From UBA3064 sp023258775 (GTDB lineage: Bacteria; Pseudomonadota; Gammaproteobacteria; Burkholderiales; Burkholderiaceae_E), in assembly GCA_044355655.1 (NCBI GenBank), contig JBIKXS010000011.1:1-64000 (forward strand): 64,000 nucleotides of DNA, read 5' to 3'. How positions within the stretch are numbered: the stretch's first letter is position 1; each line of letters opens with the position of its first letter. Below the pieces are notes generated by a model. It did not search any database. It was not told the origin of the DNA and saw nothing but the letters and a program-made list of their open reading frames with translations. This document shows, one piece after another, positions 24,132 through 32,530 of the stretch. A program made the translations under genes and the position numbers.

Positions 24132-25698
24132 TTCCGAGCCCGTTCAATACATTTGCCATTTTTTGACGCACAGCTGCATCCATGCTGATGGGTTGGCCCC
24201 ACTCGCGTTGGGTCTCCCCAGGCCATTTATTTGTGGCGTCAAGTCCCATTTTGGATCCGAGGCCTGAAACTGGCGATGCAAAATCCAAATAGTCGATCGG
24301 CGTATGGTCGACCAGCAAGGTGTCGCGACTTGGATCAACCCGGGTTGTGATGGCCCAAATAACTTCGGTCCATTGCCGGATATCCACATCATCGTCAACC
24401 ACGACGATGAACTTGGTGTACATGAACTGGCGCAAAAAACTCCAAAGCCCAAACATCACCCGCTTTGCGTGCCCTGGATACTGTTTTCGAATTGAAACAA
24501 TCGCCAGCCTGTAGGAACAACCCTCTGCGGGTAGATAAAAGTCACTAATCTCGGGAAACTGTCTTTGCAGAATTGGAACAAAAACTTCGTTGAGCGCAAG
24601 CCCGAGGATTGCAGGTTCGTCGGGTGGTTTGCCTGTGTATGTGCTGTGATAAATCGCATCATCACGCATCGTGATCCGATCAACAGTGAAGACAGGGAAC
24701 CAATCCTTTTCGTTATAATAACCTGTATGATCGCCAAAGGGACCCTCGGGAGCCGTCTCCCAGCCTGTTTTTGCAGCTTGCGGTAGCGCATCAGTAAAGC
24801 CAAGCAGGCGTGCATTCGCTTCGGTTCTAGTCCCGTCAGGGTCTGGGTTCAGGCATCCCTCCAGAACGATTTCCGCGTTCGCTGGTACTTGTAAATCGGA
24901 GCCGATACAAGCAGTGAGCTCGGTTCTTGAGCCACGCAATAGACCGGCAAACTGATACTCGGACAAGCTATCTGGAACCGGGGTGACGGCGCCCAGAATC
25001 GTTGCGGGGTCGCAGCCGAGCACCGTGGCAATAGGAAAGGGTACGCCAGGCTTCGCTCGCGCGTGTTCGCGAAAATCCAGAGCCCCGCCTCGATGCGCAA
25101 GCCAGCGCATGATCGTTTTATTCTTTGCGATCACTTGCTGCCTGTAGATCCCAAGGTTTTGGCGTTTCTTACCAGGACCTCGGGTCACGACTAAACCCCA
25201 TGTAATTAGCGGTGCTGCGTCGCCGGGCCAGCAGTGTTGAATCGGAAATCGACCCAGATCAACCTCATTACCTTCCAGGCGATTGCCTTGGCAGAGTGCT
25301 CTGCTTATAACTTTGGGCGTCATGCTCCAGACTTGTTTGAGCATCGGAATCTTGTCCCAAGCGTCCTTGAGCCCTCGAGGTGGTTCCGGCTCTTTAAGCA
25401 AGGATAAAACCCTGCCTATCTCGCGCAAGGCAGAGGGCTCAGAGGCACCCATGCCTAGCGCAACGCGGCGAGTTGTACCAAACAAATTGACAAGCGCTTG
25501 ATGTGAGCTTCTCAGGCCTGCAAGTGTTGGATTTTCAATCAGTAAGGCAGGCCCACCTCGCTTGAGACAATCATCGGCAAGTGCTGTCATTTCAAGCTCG
25601 GTTGCAATCGCTGTCTTGACGCGTTGCAACTCACCGAGTTCAGCCAGTTGCGAAATGAAGTCTCGTAAGTCGGTGTATTGACGAGATTTATCAAACAT
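24121..25698 (-). CDS. ubiD: UbiD-family 3-polyprenyl-4-hydroxybenzoate decarboxylase
   Basis: A 525-residue UbiD, slightly longer than the E. coli enzyme. It opens with YTDLRDFISQLAELGELQRV and carries RQNLGIYRQQV and the GPFGDHTGYY motif common in UbiD. Using prenylated FMN (made by UbiX, not in the window), it decarboxylates polyprenyl-hydroxybenzoate in ubiquinone synthesis. As it stands alone, a paralogue acting on another aromatic acid is possible. Its 3' end is reiterated downstream (see the repeat at 24049-24131). Confidence 0.92.
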   Translation of the reverse strand: MFDKSRQYTDLRDFISQLAELGELQRVKTAIATELEMTALADDCLKRGGPALLIENPTLAGLRSSHQALVNLFGTTRRVALGMGASEPSALREIGRVLSLLKEPEPPRGLKDAWDKIPMLKQVWSMTPKVISRALCQGNRLEGNEVDLGRFPIQHCWPGDAAPLITWGLVVTRGPGKKRQNLGIYRQQVIAKNKTIMRWLAHRGGALDFREHARAKPGVPFPIATVLGCDPATILGAVTPVPDSLSEYQFAGLLRGSRTELTACIGSDLQVPANAEIVLEGCLNPDPDGTRTEANARLLGFTDALPQAAKTGWETAPEGPFGDHTGYYNEKDWFPVFTVDRITMRDDAIYHSTYTGKPPDEPAILGLALNEVFVPILQRQFPEISDFYLPAEGCSYRLAIVSIRKQYPGHAKRVMFGLWSFLRQFMYTKFIVVVDDDVDIRQWTEVIWAITTRVDPSRDTLLVDHTPIDYLDFASPVSGLGSKMGLDATNKWPGETQREWGQPISMDAAVRQKMANVLNGLGITA

Positions 25699-25777
25699 CT
25701 TTTCACTTACTCATTCGTATTCATCGGGTTGGAATAACCTTTGGTCGACCTTTGTTGACCGCTCAGCTTGTAAAATC

Positions 25778-26755
25778 ATGAGGTTTGAGGTCAAAGCAAG
25801 GCGCTTTGACCTCCTATTGTCCAAGAGGGCATCGTCTCTGTACTTCCAGAATCGGTTATGCTGCATCGCAACAATGGATAAAACTTTACAAATGAGATCT
25901 AGTTCTTACGCAGAACCCAGCCTTAGGCCTGAACAAAGGTTCTGCACCGCATCCGTCAGGACATCTTGCGGTACATCCATCATTGCGCCCAGAGCAACAG
26001 ATCTTAATGCAGCATACAGGCAGGATGGCTCGAAACAAGCAAGATGGCATTGGACCGGCGTAGAGTTTTGCCGTGCTGTAGTTTTCGCTCTCGTGCTTGC
26101 GGTCGCCTGGCGACATGGGCTGTCTCAATCGCCCTGGGCTATAGCCTTTAAGGAAGTCGCCGATACAACGGCTGTGACGCCCCCGCAGGTGTCTAAGGCA
26201 GTTGACACCCAGCCACTGGGGGGCGTTGTACCAAGCCCGTCTGCCATGCCCGGCTTAGTGGTAGAACAGGGAAAGCCGTTATCGATAAGCCCTGAGCATA
26301 TAAGCCCTGAGCAACGCCGGCTGGTTGATTTCATCACCCAACGCTATCGAGCGGCTTCAGACCTCGTGCACGAAATCGTCAGCGAAACTTATGCTATTGC
26401 GAGAGAGCATAAAATCGATCCGCTATTGATTCTGGCGATGGTCGCGGTTGAATCACAATTTGATCCCTTTGCTCAAAGTCCTCGGGGTGCACAAGGGCTG
26501 ATGCAAATTCTCACGAGAGTTCATACGGCAAAGTTCGAACAATTGGGCGGGGTCTCTGCGGTGTTTGACCCCGTAACGAACTTACGGGTTGGTGTTGGGA
26601 TTCTTAAAGAATACTTGAGTCGCGATGCAAACATCGAGCAGGCGCTAAAGACTTATGTTGGTGCGGCAAATTTGCCAAGCGATCACGGGTATGGTCAGCG
26701 TGTCATGCTTGCTCGAAGCAAACTCGAAGAAGCTGCGAAGGCACCCGGTCGCTAA
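25778..26755 (+). CDS. lytic transglycosylase with SLT domain
   Basis: Up to 325 residues, with an uncertain start (ATG at 25778 or 25874; neither has a strong ribosome site). A membrane anchor lies at about residues 95-113 (FCRAVVFALVLAVAWRHGL), followed by a Pro-rich linker. The C-terminal SLT domain has catalytic Glu in MVAVESQFDPFAQS and the GLMQI and RVGVGILKEYL segments. It cleaves peptidoglycan glycan strands to 1,6-anhydromuramic ends, acting from the inner membrane in the periplasm. It is divergent from ubiD. Confidence 0.88.
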   Translation: MRFEVKARRFDLLLSKRASSLYFQNRLCCIATMDKTLQMRSSSYAEPSLRPEQRFCTASVRTSCGTSIIAPRATDLNAAYRQDGSKQARWHWTGVEFCRAVVFALVLAVAWRHGLSQSPWAIAFKEVADTTAVTPPQVSKAVDTQPLGGVVPSPSAMPGLVVEQGKPLSISPEHISPEQRRLVDFITQRYRAASDLVHEIVSETYAIAREHKIDPLLILAMVAVESQFDPFAQSPRGAQGLMQILTRVHTAKFEQLGGVSAVFDPVTNLRVGVGILKEYLSRDANIEQALKTYVGAANLPSDHGYGQRVMLARSKLEEAAKAPGR

Positions 26756-26812
26756 TAGTGGCCTAAGGATCGATTGATCCCAGCAAACCGGCACGCGCTT
26801 TACACCAAGCGC

Positions 26813-28009
26813 TCAACTTGAGCGCAGCCAGTTCTCAATTCGTGAGATCGCTTCCTCGATCACGGTAACGGGGCTTGTATATGAAAAGCGCACCCAGTCA
26901 TTCGATTGACTCAAGCCAAAGTCAGCGCCTGGGACGATCGAAACACCTGCATCTTCCAGCATGCGCTGGGTAAACACGCTACTACCCATGCCAAATCGCT
27001 TTATGTTTGCCCATACATAAAAAGCACCGTCAGGTGTGAGCGGGATCTCAAAACCGAGGCGTCTAAGGCCGGCGATGATGCAATCGCGTCGCCGCTCAAA
27101 CTCGCGTTTTCGCTCTCGAATGATGGCAAGACTGTCCTCGGTAAAGCAACCCAGCGCTGCGTATTGAGCAAGTGCTGAAGGGCAGATGAAAAGATTTTGC
27201 TGGAGCTTCTCAAAGCTTGCGACCCAGGCCGGAGGCACAACGAGCCAACCGAGTCGCCAACCCGTCATATGAAAGGTTTTCGAAAAGCTATTGCAAATCA
27301 CCACATCCTTCCTGGCGTGAAGTGCTGAGCGCGGATTTGGGGCAATGCCAGCTAGCGCATCGCCATAGCAAAGGCCTTGATAGATCTCATCCATGATCAC
27401 AAAGCCATCGCGGCTGCGTACTTCGGCCATGCTGTCGACCACGTCAGCCCAAGCCATCGAAGTACCGGTTGGATTTGCGGGAGAGGCAAGTAGAACGCCG
27501 CGTGTTGCCGGGCTCCAATGGTTTCGGATGAGTTCAGCGTTGAGTTGAAAACGAGTCTCAGCGCCAACGGGAATGGTTTTCGCGATGCCGTTTGCAGCGG
27601 CAACGAAATGGCGATTGCAAGGGTAGCTTGGATCGGTGAGTAAGACCTCATCACCTGGATTCACAAGGGCAAGGCAGGCGAGGGTGAGTGCTGCTGATGC
27701 ACCGGCTGTGATAATCACGCAAGCAGGATCGACTTCAAGTGCTTCGGTGCGCAAATAATGGCTCGCAATAGCCTCACGAAGCGGCGCGATGCCAAGCGCT
27801 GGGGTGTATTGCGATTTGCCTTGAGCGAGCGCCCGGTTCAAAGCCTCGATGACCGAGGGTGTTGCCGTGAAGTCGGGTTCCCCAATGCTCATATGAATAA
27901 TCGAGCGCCCCGAGGCTTCGAGCGCTTGCGCCGATTTTACAAGTTCCATGGTTTGGAACGGAGCAATCGCATCATTACGCCGCGAGAGAGCGGGTAGGGG
28001 CTTTGTCAT
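26813..28009 (-). CDS. PLP-dependent aminotransferase (class I, aspartate-aminotransferase-like)
   Basis: A 398-residue class I/II aminotransferase. It shows IGEPDF near residue 43, the SPANPTGT site, MDEIYQGLCY, and the PLP-Lys in NSFSKTFHMTGWRLGW. The final FSYTSPVTVIEEA fold carries the substrate-binding Arg. Its substrate may be aromatic or branched; I cannot tell. It starts 27 bases after the glyoxylate aminotransferase stop, so the two leftward genes are likely co-transcribed. Confidence 0.88.
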   Translation of the reverse strand: MTKPLPALSRRNDAIAPFQTMELVKSAQALEASGRSIIHMSIGEPDFTATPSVIEALNRALAQGKSQYTPALGIAPLREAIASHYLRTEALEVDPACVIITAGASAALTLACLALVNPGDEVLLTDPSYPCNRHFVAAANGIAKTIPVGAETRFQLNAELIRNHWSPATRGVLLASPANPTGTSMAWADVVDSMAEVRSRDGFVIMDEIYQGLCYGDALAGIAPNPRSALHARKDVVICNSFSKTFHMTGWRLGWLVVPPAWVASFEKLQQNLFICPSALAQYAALGCFTEDSLAIIRERKREFERRRDCIIAGLRRLGFEIPLTPDGAFYVWANIKRFGMGSSVFTQRMLEDAGVSIVPGADFGLSQSNDWVRFSYTSPVTVIEEAISRIENWLRSS

Positions 28010-28036
28010 GGCGTGGCAAACTTAGGGGCGCAAGGT

Positions 28037-29239
28037 TCAGTGCTGCAAAACATCCATGGCTGCACGAACACCGCCTGGTTGATGAGGTACTTCTGCAATC
28101 GCCAAAGCCATTTCGACACCGGATAAGGTACCCATGAGCATGAGGTCGTTGAAATCGCCAAGGTGACCGATGCGGAAGACTTTGCCGCTGACCTTCCCAA
28201 GTCCCTGACCGAGCGATAAGTTAAAGCGCTCAAGTGCAATTTTGCGAAAAGCATCTGCGCTATGGCCATCTGGCATGAGGATCGCTGTGAGCGCCGGGCT
28301 GTACTCCTTGGGGTTTTTGGCAAGGACTTCGAGCCCCCAAGCGCCAACGGCAGCCCGGGTTGCAGCGGCGTGGCGTTGATGCCGAGCAAAGACTTGGGGC
28401 AAACCCTCTTCGTGCAGCATGGCGATGGCTTCATGCAAGCCGTAGAGCAAGTTGCTTGCCGGGGTGTAAGGGAAAAAGCCCTGTGCATTGGGCCCCAGCA
28501 TATCCTGCCAGTCCCAATAAGAACGGGGCAGTTTGGCGGATTCACTGGCCTTGAGCGCCTTGGCGCTGATCGCGTTAAACGACAGTCCGGGCGGTAGCAT
28601 CAAGCCTTTTTGTGAACCGGCAACCGTGATATCCACACCCCATGCGTCATGCTGATAATCGACCGAAGCAAGCGATGAAATTGTGTCGACCATCAAGAGC
28701 GCCGGGTGTTTTGCCTCATCCATCGCGTGTCGAATCGCGTCAATCTGCGAGGTCACACCGGTTGATGTTTCATTGTGGACCACACAGACAGCTTTGATGC
28801 TGTGCGCTTGATCCTTGCGAAGTTCCTCAGCAAGCCTTTGCGGATCAGCGCCGTGGCGCCAGTCGCCGGGAATGAACATCACCTCGAGTTGAAGGCGCTC
28901 GGCAAGCCGCTTCCAAAGGCTTGCGAAATGGCCGGTCTCGCACATCAAGACTTTGTCGCCCGGGCTCAAAGTGTTTACAAGTGCCGCCTCCCAAGCACCT
29001 GTGCCCGAGGCAGGGTAAATAATGACCGGTTGTTTCGTTTGGAAAATACTTCGAATGCCCTCAAGGACCGATTTTCCGAGTGCCTGAAATTCGGGTCCTC
29101 GATGGTCAATCGTGGGGTAGTCCATAGCCCTGAGAATTCTGTCGGGAACATTGGTTGGACCTGGAATTTGCAGAAAGTGACGACCACTTGGATGACCATT
29201 GAGTGCGAGGCCTTTGGCGAGTTTCATAAGTATGTCCAT
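28037..29239 (-). CDS. serine--glyoxylate (alanine--glyoxylate) aminotransferase family
   Basis: A 400-residue class V aminotransferase. It has QIPGPTNVPDRIL near the start, YPASGTGAWEAAL, VHNETSTGV, MVDTISSLAS, and the PLP-Lys in VAGSQKGLMLPPGLSF. Family members use serine or alanine with glyoxylate to make glycine. The close divergent gene for a 2-hydroxyacid-type FAD dehydrogenase fits glyoxylate metabolism. An ATG at 29239 and a second ATG four codons later are both possible starts. Confidence 0.9.
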   Translation of the reverse strand: MDILMKLAKGLALNGHPSGRHFLQIPGPTNVPDRILRAMDYPTIDHRGPEFQALGKSVLEGIRSIFQTKQPVIIYPASGTGAWEAALVNTLSPGDKVLMCETGHFASLWKRLAERLQLEVMFIPGDWRHGADPQRLAEELRKDQAHSIKAVCVVHNETSTGVTSQIDAIRHAMDEAKHPALLMVDTISSLASVDYQHDAWGVDITVAGSQKGLMLPPGLSFNAISAKALKASESAKLPRSYWDWQDMLGPNAQGFFPYTPASNLLYGLHEAIAMLHEEGLPQVFARHQRHAAATRAAVGAWGLEVLAKNPKEYSPALTAILMPDGHSADAFRKIALERFNLSLGQGLGKVSGKVFRIGHLGDFNDLMLMGTLSGVEMALAIAEVPHQPGGVRAAMDVLQH

Positions 29240-29285
29240 GACGAAGCTACAATTTCGAGATTGTGAACCAAGTTAAGGCAATCGA

Positions 29286-32200
29286 TTGGCTTCCGTGCCT
29301 ATAAGCCGACCCCTTGTGGCGTCATCGAGCGGCGTGCTTGAGCGCCATCACCTGGCGCAGCGTCTAAGGCGCCGGGTACGCGGTGCGGTTTATAGCGACG
29401 CTGCGTCGCGGGGCCGTTATGCGACCGATGCGTCGATTTATCAAATCGATCCTGTCGCGGTGCTCGTGCCCGAGGACATGACTGATGTTGAGGCGGCGCT
29501 TGAGTTATGCCGAGAGCTCGCCGTGCCTGTGTTGCCACGTGGCGCGGGAACGAGCCAGTGCGGGCAAACCGTTGGCGCTGCATTGGTCATCGATTACAGC
29601 AAACACCTGAACCGTGTCTTGCGCTTTGATCCGGGCGCAAAAACTGTTGATGTCGAACCCGGACTCGTCCTCGATCACCTCAATGCCCAGCTCAAGGCCA
29701 AGGGGCTTTGGTTTCCGGTGGATGTTTCCACCGCAGCCCAGGCAACGATCGGGGGTATGGCGGGTAATAACTCCTGCGGTTCGCGCTCGCTGGCCTACGG
29801 CAATATGGTCCACAACACCGAAGCGATCGAGTGCATGCTCGCAGATGGTACGGTTGAGTGGTTTGGCCCCTTTGGGGTTCGCGGTGGCGAGCGTATGAAG
29901 ACAGCCCGCGGTGGGTCGCTGGTATCGCGGCTCTTTGAGATTGGGCACACGCATCGTGAACAAATCGCCCAGCATTTCCCCAGGGTCATGCGGCGGGTTG
30001 GGGGCTATAACCTGGATGTGTTTCACCCTCAATCCGAACGACCCTACACTGCCGACGGGTCGGTGAATCTTGCACACCTCTTAGTCGGCTCCGAAGGTAC
30101 GCTGGGATTGTTTCGAAAGCTCCGCTTGAGGCTTTCGCCCCTGCCGAAACACAAAGTGCTTGGTGTTGTGAACTTCACCAAGTTTTTCGCGGCCATGGAT
30201 TCGGCCCAGCATATCGTGAAGCTCAAGCCATCAGCAGTCGAACTTGTCGACCGAACCATGATCGATTTGGCGCGCGAAAATCCAGCCTTTCGCAAGGTCA
30301 TGGAAACAGCGCTGGTTGATCCGAATCGGGCAACGCCCGAGGCCATCCTTTTGGTTGAATTCAGCGGTGAAGAGCAGTCAAGCCTGATCAAGCGCCTGGA
30401 CGACTTGGTCAGCCTCATGGGTGATCTGGGACAAGACGGTTGCGTTGTGAAAATGCCTGATGAGGCTTCGCAAAAAGCACTCTGGGAAGTACGCAAAGCG
30501 GGCCTGAACATCATGATGAGCTTGCGTGGGGATGGTAAACCGGTCAGTTTCATCGAGGACTGTGCCGTGCCCCTTGAACATCTTGCCGAATACACCACAG
30601 CACTGAGCGAGGTCTTTGCACGTCACCGCACGCGAGGTACCTGGTATGCCCATGCCTCGGTAGGCACGCTGCACGTGCGTCCAATTCTCGATATGCGACG
30701 CGATGGTGCGGTCGCGATGCGGGAGATCGCAAACGAGGCAGGTGCGCTGGTTCGTCGTTTTAAGGGCGCTTTCTCTGGAGAGCATGGCGACGGTCTTGTG
30801 CGTAGCGAATGGGTACGCTGGCAGTTTGGCGATCGGCTTAACCTCGCCTTCGAACAGCTTAAGGATGCATTTGATCCTCAGGGATTGATGAACCCTGGGA
30901 AGATTGTTCGTGCAACAACCATGGATCAACGCGAGCTTTTTCGCTATCGGCCAGGCTACGCCATGCAATCGATGCAGACGGCGCTTGATTGGTCAACCTG
31001 GGATGTGCAAAACGATCCGCTAACCGAAGCGCTTAGCCCCCCCGGAAGCGGTGGCGACCCGGCCCAAGGCTTTGGCAAGGCGATTGAAATGTGTAACAAC
31101 AACGGGCATTGCCGAAAGTTTGACGCTGCGGTGATGTGTCCGAGTTATCGGGTTACACGCGATGAACAGCATAGCGTGCGAGGTCGTGCGAACACCTTAA
31201 GACTCGCAGCAAGCGGACAGCTTGGGCCAGCGGGCTTACAGGATCCGGCGGTTCAGGATGCCTTAGCGCTTTGCGTGAGTTGCAAGGCTTGCCGGCGCGA
31301 ATGCCCTACGGGCGTCGACATGGCCAAGATGAAAATCGAGGTGCTAGCGCAACGCCGTCGCCTAATTAGACCGAGCCTCAAAGATCAAATGATTGCTGGA
31401 CTTCCAAGCTGGGCGGCTTATGCGAGTTATCTGCCAGGTTTTAGCAATTGGGCTTCCAAACAAAGCCTGCTTCGCCAGGCCTTGCAGGCATTGACAGGTA
31501 TTGCAGCGAAGGGGCGTAGCCTTCCCCATTGGGCCGCCAAGCCCTTTCACCGGAGCAACTCGTTTAATCCTGTCCTTGACCGAACGCGCGCTTCTGATGA
31601 AGGTTTCGATACTGATATTCCGTACCGTAAAGCGCAGCGGACTTCAGCATCGAATGCGCCTTCGACTGATAAGCCGACGGTCATTTTGTGGGCAGATAGT
31701 TTTAATAATTATTTCGAACCTGAAATTCTTCATGATGCGAAGGCAGTACTTGAAGCTGCGGGATGTCTTGTCATTGCCCAACATCAGCTAGCGCCCAGTG
31801 GGAAACCGCTTTGCTGTGGGCGTAGCTCGCTTGCCTGTGGCGATATCGAGACCGCGCAAAAGCAACTGGAGCAAATGCTCGATTGCTTAGGACCCTGGGT
31901 TGAAGCGGGTGCTTGGGTGGTTGGTGTTGAGCCTAGCTGTCTGCTCACGATGCGCGATGAGTTATTGTCGATGCGGCTTAATGATCATCACCATCGCCTC
32001 GCGAAATTGCTGGCAAAACGTGCCTTACTGCTTGAGGAATACTTAGACCAGGAACTTCAGGCCGGGCGAATTAGACTCGCCTTACAGCCTATGCAGGGAC
32101 GTCATGCCCTGCTGCATGGACATTGTCACCAAAAGGCCTTTGACGCCCTATCGCCAGCCGTTCGTCTGCTTAGCCGTATTCCCGGCCTGCAAACCCAGGT

Positions 32201-32444
32201 AATTCAAGGCAGTTGCTGCGGCATGGCCGGTGCCTTCGGCTACGATGTTAAAACAATTGAGATTTCAAAGGCGATGGCAGAGGCGACATTGCTGCCTGCG
32301 ATTCGCGAGGCGCGGGCAGAAGACTTGATCGTTGCAGACGGTACAAGTTGCCGTCACCAGATCCTAGACGGATCTCCGCGAAAAGCGGTTCATGTCGCCT
32401 CGGTTCTTGCCTTTAGTCTCGGTTTGCGGCCCATACCGGGCTAG
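29286..32444 (+). CDS. FAD-binding and Fe-S dehydrogenase, YdiJ-like (D-2-hydroxyglutarate/D-lactate type)
   Basis: A 1052-residue two-part enzyme. The first half is a VAO-type flavoprotein (GAGTSQCGQTVG near residue 80, TIGGMAGNNSCGSRS, HLLVGSEGTLG, FSGEHGDGLVRSEW). The second half has Fe-S and CCG domains: CNNNGHC, CVSCKACRRECPTGVD, CCGRSSL, HGHCHQKAF and GSCCGMAGAFGYD. Length and order match YdiJ, which oxidises D-2-hydroxyglutarate and related D-2-hydroxyacids. It starts at TTG 29286 with AAGG upstream; a GTG at 29295 is possible. The promoter region shared with the divergent aminotransferase is only about 46 bases. Confidence 0.88.
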   Translation: MASVPISRPLVASSSGVLERHHLAQRLRRRVRGAVYSDAASRGRYATDASIYQIDPVAVLVPEDMTDVEAALELCRELAVPVLPRGAGTSQCGQTVGAALVIDYSKHLNRVLRFDPGAKTVDVEPGLVLDHLNAQLKAKGLWFPVDVSTAAQATIGGMAGNNSCGSRSLAYGNMVHNTEAIECMLADGTVEWFGPFGVRGGERMKTARGGSLVSRLFEIGHTHREQIAQHFPRVMRRVGGYNLDVFHPQSERPYTADGSVNLAHLLVGSEGTLGLFRKLRLRLSPLPKHKVLGVVNFTKFFAAMDSAQHIVKLKPSAVELVDRTMIDLARENPAFRKVMETALVDPNRATPEAILLVEFSGEEQSSLIKRLDDLVSLMGDLGQDGCVVKMPDEASQKALWEVRKAGLNIMMSLRGDGKPVSFIEDCAVPLEHLAEYTTALSEVFARHRTRGTWYAHASVGTLHVRPILDMRRDGAVAMREIANEAGALVRRFKGAFSGEHGDGLVRSEWVRWQFGDRLNLAFEQLKDAFDPQGLMNPGKIVRATTMDQRELFRYRPGYAMQSMQTALDWSTWDVQNDPLTEALSPPGSGGDPAQGFGKAIEMCNNNGHCRKFDAAVMCPSYRVTRDEQHSVRGRANTLRLAASGQLGPAGLQDPAVQDALALCVSCKACRRECPTGVDMAKMKIEVLAQRRRLIRPSLKDQMIAGLPSWAAYASYLPGFSNWASKQSLLRQALQALTGIAAKGRSLPHWAAKPFHRSNSFNPVLDRTRASDEGFDTDIPYRKAQRTSASNAPSTDKPTVILWADSFNNYFEPEILHDAKAVLEAAGCLVIAQHQLAPSGKPLCCGRSSLACGDIETAQKQLEQMLDCLGPWVEAGAWVVGVEPSCLLTMRDELLSMRLNDHHHRLAKLLAKRALLLEEYLDQELQAGRIRLALQPMQGRHALLHGHCHQKAFDALSPAVRLLSRIPGLQTQVIQGSCCGMAGAFGYDVKTIEISKAMAEATLLPAIREARAEDLIVADGTSCRHQILDGSPRKAVHVASVLAFSLGLRPIPG

Positions 32445-32475
32445 CGCAGAGCGATTTCAAAGCATTTACAACAAC

Positions 32476-32505
32476 CGGCCTTTATCGACAGGTTCATGAA
32501 GGCCG
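32476..32505 (+). other. hairpin between YdiJ-like gene and maeB
   Basis: CGGCCTT at 32476-32482 and AAGGCCG at 32499-32505 form a perfect 7-base stem with a 16-base loop, 31 bases past one stop and 25 before the maeB ATG. There is no T-tract, so it is not a standard terminator. It might slow readthrough or sit in the maeB leader. Confidence 0.3.
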
Positions 32506-32530
32506 AGAGCATCAAAGACGGGAGACATTG

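Noticed and set aside
29505..30077. Leftward 190-codon frame opposite the YdiJ-like gene
   Set aside because: Antisense to conserved FAD-binding motifs; no start signal or family.
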